Origin: Bradysia coprophila
Lineage: Eukaryota > Arthropoda > Insecta > Diptera > Sciaridae
NCBI RefSeq assembly: GCF_014529535.1
Contig: NW_023504022.1
Coordinates: 9,859,028-9,923,027 of the forward strand
Length of the DNA stretch: 64,000 nucleotides
Direction: 5' to 3'
Part shown: positions 1 to 14,136 of the stretch, piece by piece
Position numbering within the stretch: position 1 is the first letter of the stretch
Layout of the letters: each line of letters opens with the position of its first letter
Position numbers and translations under genes: made by a program
Notes under the pieces: model-generated
The model's input: the letters and a program-made list of their open reading frames with translations, nothing else
Database searches by the model: none
Told to the model about the DNA's origin: nothing

Positions 1-1895
1 CCGTACTTTTCAAGCACTTCTTTTGACGCCCTGAGCATGTTAAATCCTAAACTCGGGATAAAAAGATGAAAAGTCTCGTTTTCACGTGTTTATTGAACTC
101 GGCTTCGCCTCGGATAAACAAAATTCAGAAGAAAATTCTAGTTTTCATTTTTTATCCCTTGTTTTGTAAAAACTTTTATTGACATGGTCAATGAATTTAA
201 AATGGAACAAATCAATAAAATTTCATTTTTCTTATAATTCGCTAATATTACACGTTTCGGTTCTGCATATAACACTTTACTTATGCTTGTCGTCTGTAAA
301 AACATTATTGTTTCTTTCAACATTTTATTGAATAGAAGATCGACATTCGTCACTAATTTAGCCATTTAGCAATATCTTATGACACAGTCAAAATCTAATC
401 TCGTAAATGATCTTTGAAATAAAAAACTGTTTTTGAAAACATCACATCCTTGTTGAAAAGTGGTTTTCAATAAATCTTAGACCGAATCTCTGAAATATAT
501 TCCTTCTACTAATCAGCAAAATAATATGAATACAAAGAACCTGAAGAGAGGAGAAGAAAAAAAACCGAATCTTCAATCTTCAAACAAAAGTTCAATCATT
601 TTTCTGAGAATTTCGAAACTCAGGTTCATAATCTACAGTCAAAGTGATGTTGTTTTTTTTATCATCTTCGTACATTGTAACAGCTTAGCATCAAAGAAAC
701 GATTTTTGCTGTTTACCTAAAAAAAATACGAAGACGAAGTGCATCATTCATTTTCGTTAACGATTTAAACACAAAATGACCCATGATCTGTCTACACTCC
801 AGATGTATATTTCATTCTTTTTGTCCACTTAAAAGCGGTTTATTTCGTGCCTCGTCGGGTCAAAGATTATTTCAGACAATTTTGTACCTGACACAATGTT
901 ATACCGTGCTATATAGAAACGTGGGTAGACTATAAGTTGAGTAAATAATATTCATTTCTGTGTAAGAAAACTGTTGACTGTGGTGTAAAAATGTGATTTG
1001 AGTCAAGGTAACGAAAAATCTTAATAAATATTATCATTGTTAGAGGAAAGAATGAATGCATTAACTTTAATATATAATAATAAATCGTCATTGCGAAATT
1101 GGTATTTTGTTTAGCTCCAAGTGGTTTCACACATAACAACAGCATGCAGATCACAAGTCAAGCGGAACTAATAGAATAATTCCACCAAAGAATGCTGTTT
1201 TGTCATATACCAGTAAACGACTACTCTGGGTTTTGTTCACTCAAAAATCCACTCTGACATGCACTCAATCCGATCCATTCCACAGCGAATAAACGAATGA
1301 GGAAAATTTTTTCAATTTAATAAAACATTCGGTCACGGAAAGCAAAATTGATTGACAAATAAATGTGACACATGTTTGCTCACCTTGAAAACCCAATTAC
1401 CTTATACCGTCTGAATACACCAGAATATTTATTATCCATAATACCATAATAATATCCATCTTTCAAAGCGTCAGTTTGCTAAAAAAAAAACGCGAAAGCA
1501 AAATAGTTTGAAAATTAAAACAAGTGGTTTGTGTTATTGATGGCATCGTTAACTGTTGGCAGATAAAGTATGATTGTGCAAATTGTCATTCATCTTCAGT
1601 GGAATTTTGTAAAAATGTGCAGGCGTCGACGGAAGCAAGAATTTTTGATAAATTAGGAAAAAGGTTAAATAGTTTTGTCTTAAAGCTTTTAACGAAATTT
1701 TTCGAGAAAATGTGATCCGAGTCTGCTACATAGAGGAAGCTTAATTGCTCCGGTCGAGCCCGCATAGGACTACGTAGCATTTAATTGGTGCTGCAGAGAT
1801 TTCGCTCATTAAAACACTTTTTTGGTATGTGTCTGTATGTCTTGCATTCATCGATATTTCGTTGCAATTCGAAAGTTCTCTTTACTTGTCACATA
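1..1895. other. AT-rich non-coding stretch
   Basis: No gene recognised. A short block near 200-255 (ATTTCATTTTTCTTATAATT, CGCTAATAT) recurs near 7560-7595, so it is a repeat fragment. Open frames here are below 80 codons with no family resemblance. Confidence 0.6.
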
Positions 1896-2078
1896 CGGCT
1901 ATTCATCTGTTATCGATAACGACGACAAAAAAAATGACAAGTTCTGGGTATGGTCAGTTATATAGTAAAATGTAAGTTAAAACAATTGAAGTACAAGATT
2001 TGAAATCGATTAACGATTAAAAACCGATTAAAAATAACTTGATAGATGGAAGTAATAGACCCGATGATAATACTGGTC
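1896..2078 (+). repeat. CATCTGTTATCG dispersed repeat, copy 1
   Basis: Starts CGGCTATTCATCTGTTATCG, continues ATAACGACGACAAAAAA, AGTACAAGATTTGAAATCG and ends near GGAAGTAATAGACCCGATGA. Related sequence is present near 23387, 23560-23735 (inverted), 27349-27500, 40081-40190 and 44045-44211 (inverted). Looks like a short non-autonomous element; ends and duplication not resolved. Confidence 0.55.
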
Positions 2079-2098
2079 AGAGATGCTTGCCGTCTGTA

Positions 2099-2325
2099 AC
2101 AGGTTAAATATGTCAGGGAATTTAGACATGAATTTGCTTCAGCTGTTTTTCAGATGGTCCACTCCACTCATACAAGAACTTACACTTGTTTATACGGATG
2201 AAATAGCTACACTGCTACACGTACGCGCGTTATAGTGGTAAATAGTATAGAGATGAGTAGCAGTTTTGTTCGTTTGAAAACCAGCTGAAGCAAATTTTCG
2301 TCTAAAATTCACTGACGTCCACTGT
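2099..2325. repeat. MITE, CAGCTG family, copy 1
   Basis: Left arm holds GAATTTAGACATGAATTTGC and TTCAGCTGTTTTTCAG; right arm is a diverged reverse complement (CCAGCTGAAGCAAATTTTCG) ending ACTG before TA. About 227 bp, no open frame of note. Same family as 11910-12130 and 55605-55813. Confidence 0.65.
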
Positions 2326-4334
2326 AATTTGGTTTTTTCAAAAGTTCGATCACAATTTGGAATAAAAGAAACAAAATGTGAAATGAACAAATTAGATGGA
2401 AATTAGAAATGAACAATTAGATGGAAACAGTGTTGGGTTTCGTAAAAATAGGCATTTCGTATTGGTAGTTTATAAGTTACGTTACACAAAAATCAGGATT
2501 CTCGAAAATATTGAAATTTTTCTTGAGCACAATAGGCCTAATACCCACATCCTAAAGTACTGTCCTAAAGTCACAAAATTACGAGATACGACACACCCAT
2601 TTTTCAATTGAAATTCAACACTTTGATTGAGTAACGATATTGTCTGATATCAGAAGTTTATCGACCATCTTTCAACTCTGGAAACGATTCACGTTATATT
2701 TTACATGAACTGAGTACGAACCTTTATTTCTTACATTGGACGTTACCATTTAGCATGTCACTCGGTCAAACCACAATCCATACCACAGTCATACATTCGG
2801 ATTAGAAATATCATTCATCCGGATGTCTGTCACGCTTTACGCTGACATTCAAATAATTTGATTAAAAGAAAATCGGTGAAATCAAAGTTTTACCGAAGGC
2901 ATTCGTAACGTTTTAATTGCATTTTGAAAAGAGGCCTCGCGTATTAACGATCGCATTACATTGATCCTGGTCGAGCGAAGAATTTGTGTTTGAATTTATT
3001 CTAACATTTTAAATCGAATATTTTTACTTATTTATTTAGATCTCTTTTTTTGTTTTCAAATTCTCCGTTTCGGATAAATATTTCTTATATCCACCATCTG
3101 CTATATATGCTTAAAATAACATAATAAAGTAGTTGAAGAGAATAAGCGAAGAAAATATTGTATAAAAGAAATATACTTCAAAGATAATCACGTGTGTTTT
3201 GTGTTGTTTTTGTAAGCTGAAAACGGCTATATTGTGGTGGTAATATAAGTAACACACCAACAATATAATACATTTTTTTTCGGTATACACAACAAACCAG
3301 CAACAACACTTAATCAACCAATTCATTGAAACGGTAGCCTTTTACCAGTTGATGTGCTTCACATCACTCTGCTGGTAAATATAAATCTTAACAAAAATTA
3401 ATTGACGTTCAACAATTTACAGTTTAAATGATTCTAATATTCATGCATTATGAATTTATGATTTGTTTGAATTTATTGTATATAAAATGTTTCGATTGCT
3501 ATTATACAGCAATATGCAGAGAGCTGTGCACAGCGAAAAGGCATCGAATCAGCACTAAATTTCCTCATGCAGAAAAAGTAATTAATGTGATTTAGAAGGT
3601 AAATTGAATTGGTTTTCAAAAATATTTTTAAGATGAAAAACTGTTAAATGTAATACCTCCGCCAGTCTGCCAAGCCAGTCAGAGTGTATGCATACAGTGA
3701 GAATTGATTTATCTTTTAATTCTTTCAGTAGAAATTGAATTCAATCAAATGAAATCAAACGGTTTTTTGTTTTCAAAATGTTCAACAACTTTCGAAACAC
3801 TGTTAAAAGGTCATAAATTCGATTCGTCATATCAACAATTTATTTACGCATGTCCATGATGGTAAAAGATAAAATGCAAGAAACCATATGTTTGATGTGC
3901 GATTCTTATGATTTTGGAAAAAGAAAATTTGAATTTCTTGTTTGTAATGTATACTGTTCGGTGGTGATTGAGTTTTCATTAAGATACTTGGATACAGCAC
4001 CAGAAGAAATTTTGATTCATAACGTATGCACTCACCAAAGAACGGAGGTTTTTTCTTCTTCAAAAAGCGTGTGGAAGTGTGAGGGGGCAAAGATAGATTT
4101 TACAAAATTAAAAAAAAACTTTTTCTTGCAAAGTTAATACTTCGATGCTGGGCCTACGTTTTACAGATGTTGGCATAAATTTTGTTGGAAGGTGCATCGA
4201 GCTTTTCGAAATTTGTATTATTCGTCATCATGGACCAAATGTGTCCACCTTTTTATTTAAATGTTTTTAAATCGTTCTCGCTCCACGGATCTAAAAAGCG
4301 TTCTCAAGAAAGTCGAGGATAATATTTTTGAAAG
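2326..4334. other. AT-rich non-coding stretch
   Basis: Nothing coding recognised. A 95-codon open frame (3850-4137) has no family motif and starts in ordinary AT-rich sequence, so it is left uncalled. Confidence 0.55.
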
Positions 4335-4655
4335 CTTCTTGTGTTACATTTTGTAAAAGGAATCGTAAGCTCCGTGCGTTTGTAAAATGAAGCATATGCT
4401 CCTTGTGGCCCATATTGTCATAGGAATCGTAAGCTCTGTGTTACATTTTGTAAAAGGTAAAAGTAATCGTAAGCTCCTTGTGTAACATTTTGTAAAAGGA
4501 ATCGCAAGCTCCATGTGATACCTTTTGTCAAAGGAATATTCAGCTCCGTCCTCCGTGCAAAACATTTTTTAAAGGGACATTTTGAAAAAGTAAACGTAAA
4601 CTCCTTGTAATCCATTTTGTAAAAGGAAGCCTAAGCTCTTTGTGTTATATCTTTT
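4335..4655. repeat. Degenerate tandem repeat, ~35-40 bp unit
   Basis: About eight imperfect copies of a unit like TTGTGTTACATTTTGTAAAA followed by GGAATCGTAAGCTC. Copies vary in length and sequence. Open frames on the minus strand simply read through the repeat. Confidence 0.75.
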
Positions 4656-7600
4656 TTAGCGTGAGTACTTTATGAAATGTCCCTTTCTCATGTCGTACCT
4701 AGAGATTTCTAAGTCCTTTCCTTATTCGCCGTTTCTGTCGTTTGCGTTTCGTTTTATTTTGATCACATCTACTAGCACATCAATCTCTTGAATTATATCC
4801 CATTTATCTAATCTAATCAATGCAATATTCCAGTTTTCTTGGACAATTAATCTGAAAGCCTACCTAAATCCATGAATTCATCATTTACCTACCATACACG
4901 ATTCAAATTTGAACTGAACATTTTGTGCGAGTTTGACAAGTTTGAAAATTGTCCACAGTAGTGGAATAATATAATTTATCGCAAAAAGAACTCGCTTCTG
5001 CAATAACGACATTATACCCATAATTATACGATGCCGCTCATAAGCAATGTGATGAATAACAAGTGAACTTTACGGCTGAACTATAAGGAATTTGCATAGT
5101 CAGCGTCAAGTGGAATTTTTTTTTCCTTTGCGGTATAAAAATGGTCTTCGTTCGTCTAGCGCATTGCAGCGTCTTCAGAACTTTAAAATAAATTGCACCT
5201 CAACTGACTTGATTTTATATCACAAGAAATTCGAAAGATTAACAGACAACACCGTGCATGGCAGCCTTAAATTAAAGTGCAAAAGTTCAACTATATTTAC
5301 AGTGCTTAGCTCATATATACTTATAATTGAAATATGTGCATGTGCAAGGCATTCAACTATGTATAAATATCTAAATATTCAATTTTTTCAGAAGTTGCCC
5401 CCATCTCACATTGACATTCTCTTTCAATGTTACTAATTTATTGTCGACCTTGAACTCCACATATATATTTAGCATCATAAAATAAAACATTTTCATTTAA
5501 TATACGCTCACAGCAGCCAGCGGTGCAGTTCAATTTAAAATAAGAAATAATAATCAATCAAATATGATTTTTATGACTATGTTGGCATCCGTACACACTA
5601 TAGTGTGAGCATCGTAAATTAATTAGAATTATTATGCACCACTGCGTGCATAGATGCAACTTTTCGTTTATAATGCATACATTAATCGAGATGCCCATTG
5701 CAACATAGTTGTATCGAATTAAAAGAAAGAAAAAAAAAACGGGGGGAGACAGCTTAAATGACTTATTAATCAAAATTTGTATATTATACGATCGGTGTAA
5801 AATGTGGTATAATGATCTATCCACCGGGAATGAAAATAAATGAACCAAAGATATACGATTACGCTTTCGTTATAAAGTCGAAAAGGTGTTGTAATTATTT
5901 GTGAGCGTACACACTGCATCAGCATACTGTTGATGCACAAGTAAAGCGATAAAGATGCAAATAGATATGACGTTCGTTGTTTATTTTATAGGCAAACCGA
6001 TGGACCGATATGTGCGCAGGAGAAAAAAACAATGTTGATGCAAAACTATAGTGACACATTAATTTAATGCTTCGGGTCTTTTTAGGCATCTATTTTATAA
6101 GCGTTTCGTGTTGCCGCAATTCTGATTGTTTGAATACCTGATTCAAAGTAATAATCTATTATCTGATCATTGATTGCGTATTTATGGATTTGACCTCCGC
6201 CCGTTAATAATAATTTTGTGAGGAATATATAATAAATTCGACAAATTTGTAAAACTTCCGTACTGACTTAACAGGGTGGTTGAAGAGTGATTAGCAGTTT
6301 TTCTCCACGAAACAAAAAAGAATCTCAATTTATTACAGAATTTTTCAAAACAAAAGCAAAGATGACAGTTCAGAGCAGAAAATCTCTATTTTCTTCACTG
6401 TCAAAACAAAAGAGGAGAAAATGGACATTTTCTTTACAGAACTGTCATCAACAGAAGGTGATTTTCTCAATGCCTTTTTTAATGGAGAAAATAAGGCTAA
6501 TCACACCTCGCATATACGAAAACGGTTTTTCTCAACGCAGGCGTGAAAATAGTCATGTTCTACCTTTCTTTGAAAGTTTGAAGCCTTTGTTGCGAAAATC
6601 GTGTTTGACTACACGCTCGCAATCCAATTTCCAACTTTTTTTTCCCTCGTTGAATAAAAAACTGTTGCTAGCATTGGTTTCTCCTTTACAACTTTCTAAA
6701 CAACGAATTGACTGACCACTGGAATGGCAACGTTCACCCTGTACGTCATGAATATTTAGCTTACTGTCTTGAAGGTATACGCAGTGACAACTGGTGTGGT
6801 ATTTATATCGGTACAAGTGTTTTTATGCAAAATAAACTTGTTTCAGTTCTCTCAAATAAAATCCTTGATATTCAATTCAGATCATGTTTTCATGAATTTG
6901 TAAAAATACGAAAATTAATTGAAAAAAGATTTTTTTTAATGAAATGTTAAGATTTTGAATAACTGGTTTTTAATTACGATATCAGAATTAATTGGCCAAT
7001 TAACTGAAATCTATACCATCAGTCAAAACTGTAAAGGCGCAGAACTTTGAAACTATTTTTTTTGCAAGAATTTGTCTGGGATATTTATGAGGAAGCAAAA
7101 GAATCATTGACAGAAATTTACAACCTAATTTTCTTCTTGATATTTTGCTTTTTAAAAGAAAATTAGCTAGAGGTAGGGCCTATTTTCGAGAAATCGATGT
7201 CTTGAAATTTTTCGATTTTCTTAAAATTTTACATGAGTTGCTCCAATTTTTTGATTTTTTTTTCGAGAAAATTGAGAAATTAACGAAAGTTTTCATGAAA
7301 TTTCGAGACGCCAGTCAGTTATAAAGTTTGCTGTTGACAATAAAAATTTTCTCGTTTTTCAATTACACCTACTCCTATTCCTACTTATTCCTATTCCTAC
7401 TTAGATTGTCAGGTATTATAATGAACTTGTATAAACAGCTTCATCGAATTATAAAAAAAATGTAGTTTCATTAATTTACCTCCGTCTCGAATAGGCCTAT
7501 TAGTTTTTTTTTATTTTAGACTATAAAGAAAGCTTCTACGTACATGGAGCAAAATCAATGAAATTTCATTTTTCTTATAATTCGCCAATATGACATGTCC

Positions 7601-9178
7601 TGCTTTTGCATTTAATTCATATGTTACAAAGACTGTAATCGTTAATCTTTAATTTTCTAAATTTCATGAGTTTTTGCGATTTTCCAGATTTTTAAAAATC
7701 ACGAAAATTCATGAAAATTCGCGAAACCGTACGTTTTCACGATTACAGGCTCTAATATGTTATCAACATGAACTAAATCTATTCTAACAAACATTGGTCG
7801 ATGAATTTAATGAAGTAAAAGGATGCATTTTAAAGTAGGTTAAACAATAGATGTAATAGATTGATAATAATGTCGCCTAAAAATCTTCATTTTAAAAAGT
7901 AATTTTGGTGTTTAAGATCTCTGTTCCGTCATTGAAAGTTCCTTTGTCAGGTAAAATATCTCTATAATCACAATAAAATCAACACACCAAACAACCGCAA
8001 TAACCATCAGCTTTGAATTCCACTTAAATTCAAATCACCTCCAAATGAACTCTCTGCAGCTAAATTGTTGTCTATATTCAAAGCACATATTTAATAGAAT
8101 ACCATCCTATATCGTCACAATAAATACAGAATTTAAATTCATAAATTAAGCATACTTTTCGAATTGAATAACTAAAAGTGTAATGTCGCATTGTATGTAC
8201 ACACAGAGTACATTTAAAAAAAGAAGAGAATTTCAAATTTACATATTATTGAGCATTTTTATGCCTCACCTCTTCAGCATTACAATTGATCTTTTGTGTT
8301 AACCTTTTGCGTTTACTTGTGATCTTTTACCATAAATAACTTTTATGTGTGGTGTGTGGATACTGGTATGGAGTATATGTGGTACTTGATTTGGTACTCT
8401 GTTTCATCTATTAATATTTGTCACCATTGTTTGTTTGAAAACAAAAATTAGTTCTCCTTTTGTATAGTGTCGATACATTTGGTTTTTTGTTTCTGTTGGT
8501 TTTTTTAATATCCGAGGAAAAAAATCTTCTTCTTTCTTTACTTTTTTGTTGACTAAACAAATGGCACTTTCATGCTAACAAACCAACAAAAAATAAAAAT
8601 TGAAAAAAAAAACTGTGAGTGTTTCTATTTACAGTAATTAGTATTTTCATTGCAATCGATTTATTTATTCAGGTAACGTTGAATTGATGCTGCTCTTAAT
8701 TCACATGAAATTTATTAATGAATTTGTCACATTAGTAAACTTTCGACATCGGTGACTGTTAATTTTCTTTTCTGCTTCTTACAAAAACTATAACTGCCAC
8801 AAATGCTAATTAAATGGAGTAGGTCAGCTAAGAACTGATAAAAATCATTCAATTTTGAATGCCGATTTCGTCTTCAATAAATTGGAACGTTTGACAGTCG
8901 CTTCTAATTTGTTAAGTTATTTTTCTTTGATGACAGTTTAGTCATCCTACCAATAAGATTTTCTGTTCAGTATGTTTTTCGAGTATTCTGATCAGCACCT
9001 TTTGATTCCACAGTTAAAAAATGAGATTTAAATTTAAAGGTCCAAATGGGATTACTTCCGCCTAGGAATTGGAAAAATATAATTCCATCAGGGATTACCA
9101 TAGAAAACAGACATTTTGAAGACGACTAGTGAGTTTCAAACTGGGGATTCTGCCATCTTGCAATTTTCGTATATAAAT
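4656..9178. other. AT-rich non-coding stretch
   Basis: No gene recognised. Frames of 114 codons (5092-5436) and 142 codons (6287-6715) lack recognisable domains. Small repeats CCTACTCCTATTCCTACTTA occur near 7367-7405, and TTTCGAGAAAATT-like motifs are dense from 7180 to 7740. Confidence 0.55.
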
Positions 9179-9183
9179 ATTTT

Positions 9184-10018
9184 GAGGGATTTTTTTGAAA
9201 GTGGACCAGGCTCCGTCGGAGCTATTTTTTGAGGCGGTTTGTTCATATGCCCAGATAGCCCTTGGTCCCAATAGTCCAAAACCGCAGTCGTTTAATTTTC
9301 ATGTTTGCGTCTTGGCTGGTGGTGAAGGTGCAAAAGTCGAAAAAGGGTGTTTTTTATACGTGATTTACTGCCGCTGCAGACGATGGACACACATGTGTGG
9401 CGGCTCGTTGGATAAGTAATGTCCAGGAGACCCGGGGCAAAGACAGATATCAAATGTGTACTCAAGCACTATTCAAAAATAACAAAAAGTATGTATCAGT
9501 CAAAGGCCGGAAATTTTGATGAGCTTTATTAGGTGATATTTTGTACCTGGTGACTGTTGTTGTACAGATCAGTGGTTGCCCTGATAGAGGCTTAACCCAG
9601 CTCTACAATTATACCTCAATTGCCATAAACCATAAACCATAAACCATAAACATTCTCCAGGTGCGAGATATCACCTTTTGAAGTTCATCAAAATTTACGG
9701 CCTTTGACTGACACAATATTTTTGTTATTTTCGAACAATGGCACATGTAAGATATCTATGCTTGCCCCGGTTCTCCTGGACAGTACCTATCCAACGATCC
9801 GCCACACATGTGTGTCCATTGTCTGTAGCGGCAGTAAATCACGTAAAAAAACACACTTTTTTCGACTTTTGCACCTTCACCACCAGCCAAGACGAAAATA
9901 TGAAAATTAAACGACAGCGGTTTTGGACTATTGGGGCCAAGGGCTATCTAGGCATATAAACAAACCGCCGCGAAAAATAGCTCCGACGGAGGCTGGTCCA
10001 CTTTCAAAAAAATCCCTC
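9184..10018. mobile_element. 835-bp long-inverted-repeat (foldback) element
   Basis: Begins GAGGGATTTTTTTGAAAGTG and ends with its reverse complement. The arms are about 380 bp each and stay similar through landmarks such as GGACCAGGCTCCGTCGGAGC, GGTGGTGAAGGTGCAAAAGT and ACACACATGTGTGGCGG, with a short AT-rich middle near 9590-9650 containing ccataaaccataaaccataa. ATTTT flanks both sides (9179-9183 and 10019-10023), a 5-bp target duplication. No transposase is encoded; the open frames in the arms mirror each other. Class of the parent element not recognised. Confidence 0.8.
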
Positions 10019-10023
10019 ATTTT

Positions 10024-11909
10024 AATTTAAGAATTAATTTCCTTGTACCAACGGTTCAAAATTAACCAAGCTGGAATTAGAACGAATTTTAGCAGTGGCA
10101 AGATCGTGGACTGGAGTGCTGGAAGACTCGTATCGGGTTAAAATCTCGTCAGGTAAATAAAAGTAACGAGAGAAGTAATTTCCAATCTCGTATCAAGATG
10201 AGTAAAATTATCCGAGGGCTTCAGCCATTCTTAAGATATGTGTGACGTTCTTGAAGCTCTGAAGATATACTAAAGCAAATATCTTTAGGGCGAACATTCG
10301 TAATGGCAGGTAAGTAAATTTCAAGGTTTCTTTGACTTAGCTTCTGAAAAGACTGACATTTTATTGATATTTCGTATAGTGATTTCAACCTTCTTAACCT
10401 CTCTCCATTACTACTGAATTTTCTGATTACTGCGTTACGCTGATCCACATTTTTGGCTTAAATTTATTCAAAGAATTGAATGTCAAACACGTTAAACGTT
10501 AAACGTCTTTCAGCTAACACATTCCACACTTCTAATTAGCTACCTCCAATTCTGATTTCAAATTTCAAAGTTTAACAGTTACTTCCATTTGGTACGTTTA
10601 TTCATGGTATACATCGAAATGTTAGAATAGTTAAATGCCATTCCCATTTATTTCAATATTATACTTCCGTCATAAATATCGTTATTTATGATTATCGTTG
10701 ATCGAAAGAACCATCTCTGAAATCGAAAATATTTCCACAATCTATGAGAAAAGGTATACCTGCTGTGTGTCATTATTCAATATCCATTAAGGTTTGATGT
10801 GTTTATCAAACTAACGATAGAGAGAAAAAAAAATCATCAATAAATAAGCAAACAATTATTCACAACACGTACACAGCCAATTTAAAAGCCTTCAATTCGG
10901 TTATAGTACTGTAAAAATGGTTGATTATGACATCTTCATTTTCATGACTCCCGCAATCACCATACGCTCCGTTAAAATACCGAAATGAGGCAATAACGCA
11001 CCATAATCAAATTGGAAGATATTTCAGATTTGTTTTTTTCTCCTCTTCTCAGGTTCTTTTTTATTGTTATTTATCCCTGATGGGTATACGCATTTTATTG
11101 TTATTTCTTTATTAAAAAGGTCTTACTCTTGGTAACACGAAAATATACGGTGTTGTTGTTGCTGGTGCTCATTTTATAGGCAACTAACTCGGGTTGATCC
11201 GAAATGAAAGGAAGAGAAGAAAAAAAAACGAATGTTTTATGTTTAATTATTGTCATATTGACCTCAACAACATTAAATAAGATTTTATTAGAGTCAATAA
11301 AATCTTCAGATATCTTAATGATTTTAAATCGTTTATTATAACGCCTTATTTATTACTTTGTGTTATGTACAATAACATTCACCCGAGTCAGCATTACAAA
11401 TACATAAATGTATAAATAATAAATAAATAAATGAAAACAACCAGTCACTAAAAAAATTAATTCAGAAAAAAAGGAACCGAAGCTTATAATAATGTGGTTC
11501 TTATCGTTTTTGTTTACGTTTTTTTTTTCGTTCCGGAATTCAGGTTTAACATCAGTGAAGGCTTTATAGATTGTCAACTCTGGTATATATGTTTTCGATT
11601 TTAGTTTGGTAAAAATTATTGTCAAATTATTCAAATCGTGCATAAATAAACGAAATTATATCACCAAACATCTGTAAATAAATTAGACACAAGTTGCAAT
11701 CATAAATGATTTTATTGACTAAATACATCGGAGACTGGTTTCAAAATCTCTGATTAATTTGTGATTTTGATTCGCTTCCGGTAAATTTTACCACTTTAAA
11801 TAATTTGTCCATATAATCTTAGTGTCTGTCTTCAAGAACCTAAGTTTGGAACATTATGTTTCTTCTTCAGAAATGTACTTAAAACAGAAGCTTCAGGAAG
11901 TTGAGTTTT
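10024..11909. other. AT-rich non-coding stretch
   Basis: No gene recognised. A strong GTAAGTAAA donor-like site near 10312 lacks an associated convincing exon. Confidence 0.55.
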
Positions 11910-12130
11910 ACAGGGGACGTCAGCGAAATTTAGACATGATTTAGCTTTAGACGCGTTTTTCATCATGATTTATTCATACAAACGAAACTCCTCGTACGTC
12001 TTCATGCGTTTTTACCATTACCACACGCATGCTTGTAGCTATTTCAGCAGTATAAGAACTTTTGTTTGTATGACCGGACGAGCTGTAAAACAGCTGAAGA
12101 ACATGTCTAAATTTCACTGAAGTCCTCTGT
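11910..12130. repeat. MITE, CAGCTG family, copy 2
   Basis: Left end ACAGGGGACGTCAGCGAAAT; right end is the reverse complement of ACAGAGGACTTCAGTGAAAT. The inner arms share TTTAGACATG. TA flanks both ends if the terminus is read as CAGGGGAC, consistent with a Tc1/mariner-type TA duplication. Confidence 0.65.
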
Positions 12131-14003
12131 AAGACTTCAAATAAGTTTTTCTGGACGTTTTACCGTAATATTCTCAACGAAACACTTGGAAAGTTAGCGA
12201 TGTTAAGAAAATGAAACTGCGTCTGTCACTACTTCATCTAATCTCTTGCTCATCAAACATTAACAGAAGTTCATTTAAAGCTTATTTATGTAGTTAATAG
12301 CGAAAAAGGAAGTTCCTTTAAGGAACCAGCACTTGGGCTATGTGCTTGTGTCAGTCCGTTCGCTTTGCGTTGTTCGAGACTTTCAGTTAGCCCGTTTGAT
12401 TAAAAGCGAAAATGTGCGTAAGAAAACGGAATTTTTCTATACATTTTTGGCGAGCGGAGCTGTTTTTTATGACACAAGCGCCTGTACTAAGAAGAGCCAT
12501 AGCACAGCCCTAAATACTGCGTGAATCAGCGTAGTTTCATATTTTTAAAGTCGCTATAATCAAAGATTAAAAACCAAATTTCAGATTTTGGAACAGGTCT
12601 AAACGAGCGTCTTAAAGATTATGGTTATGGCAAAAATTTTCATTTGTTGGACCAGAAAACGTGGGTTTTTCTGAAACATTTTCGGGTTTTCGAAAAATAA
12701 TTTTTCTTGTATGTCTTGGCCGACGGTTTAAAGTATTTCGCCTTTTTGCCAACTCACGAGACTGACACTTAGTCAGATTAATATCCCATATTTGAATCTA
12801 TCAAAACATTTCAGAATGAAAGTGAGTATTACTCCCTCAGTATACTAATTGAATCAGAGCCTGACATTGAGGATTATTTCACTAAATTTCACCAATTCAG
12901 TTAAGAACGAATTAGGAACGAGATTAATAATGCAAGTACTGACCACTGCGCCTCTGCTAAATGTTATGGTTTAAGTTCTTTTAATGCGACTGATCTTTTT
13001 CCAGATAATTAAGAAAAAACGGTTGAGATAAATCGATGTTAAGTAGTCATAGTCCGTCATAATACTAAAAGAAGGAAATGAAATTGTATTTATTGTTGTC
13101 AAAGATCTGTCTGATCAAAGAATCAAAGATCAAAAGGATGCATTTACTTGCAAATCTTTTATTGGTAATTTTGTGTCTGTCTCATCCATCCACGTAATGT
13201 TTTTATTTTACATAAATTATTTACCGAACGAACGTTTAAAATGAACGTTTGCAGGTTGGTGAATTTCGAAAAAAAAATAATTAATTATTCCAGTCATGAA
13301 ACTTTTGTGTCTGGAAATCTCTTAAAACTGATTTGTAGGATTTGTTTTTATTTATAAACTGAAAAACTGATATTTTTTATCCAAACGTCGTATCGGAATG
13401 TTGTATACGCGGAATTCTTTATGAGTTATTTATTTGTTGAACCGTTGGATTCAATTCGCTAATCCAAACATTACACAAAAAAAAGAGTTCAAATGGTGAT
13501 CGCTTCGCGTCTCTCTCTTTCCTTTAGCTTGTGTTTGTGAGTGGTAAATGAAAAGGAATGAAAAGTATGGCATCAATCTAAATAAATTTTTAGCAACTAG
13601 TCAATCAATTCTGTACGATTCTAATAAGTTATGAACAGCGAAGATAGACAGCGGAAAGATTAAGTTTACTTTAAGCTGAAACGTTTTTTTTTTTATTTAT
13701 ATTTTTATTCTGTGTGTGATTGCTATGCCAATGCCATACACTTCATATTGGACTGAAGAATTTAGAATTGACGCTTGATGTTGCAAATTGTAAAAACGGT
13801 TATTCTATCCAGCATAGATCCTGAGAACCAGTTTTGAATTTTTTGTGAAGTCTTGAAACCTGTAGGAGGAAAACTACAGACGAACGGTAAGAAAAATAGT
13901 CCAGTGAGCCTTTTGAAGCAGCTGTAAAAGTTGTCGTAAACAATATTTTGATTTTACGCAACAACTTCAGGCGGTGTGGTTCGGAGTTATGCTTCTTAAG
14001 TAT
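12131..14003. other. AT-rich non-coding stretch
   Basis: No gene recognised. GTGCTTGTGTCAGT near 12340 and TGACACAAGCGCC near 12470 are loosely inverted and could be ends of an eroded MITE. Confidence 0.5.
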
Positions 14004-14136
14004 GGTTTCCACTCAACAAAAAGTTCTCCGTGAGAGAGCCGTGAGAGAGCGAGCTTTCAAATACACAAACCAAAAATTGAAAAAATTCAATTTTGTCTCT
14101 CACACACGGAGTACTTTTGGTGATTGGAAAGCAACC
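14004..14136. repeat. Small MITE (CTCCGTGAGAGA family), copy 1
   Basis: Left arm AACAAAAAGTTCTCCGTGAG, right arm TCTCTCACACACGGAGTACT. The centre AAAAATTGAAAAAATTCAAT is shared with the copy at 16864-16983. Arms extend outward to GGTTTCC / GGAAAGCAACC. No coding capacity. Confidence 0.7.

Noticed and set aside
6287..6715. 142-codon plus-strand frame
   Set aside because: Lysine/serine/phenylalanine-rich composition as expected from AT-rich DNA, non-ATG start, no domain and no splice context.
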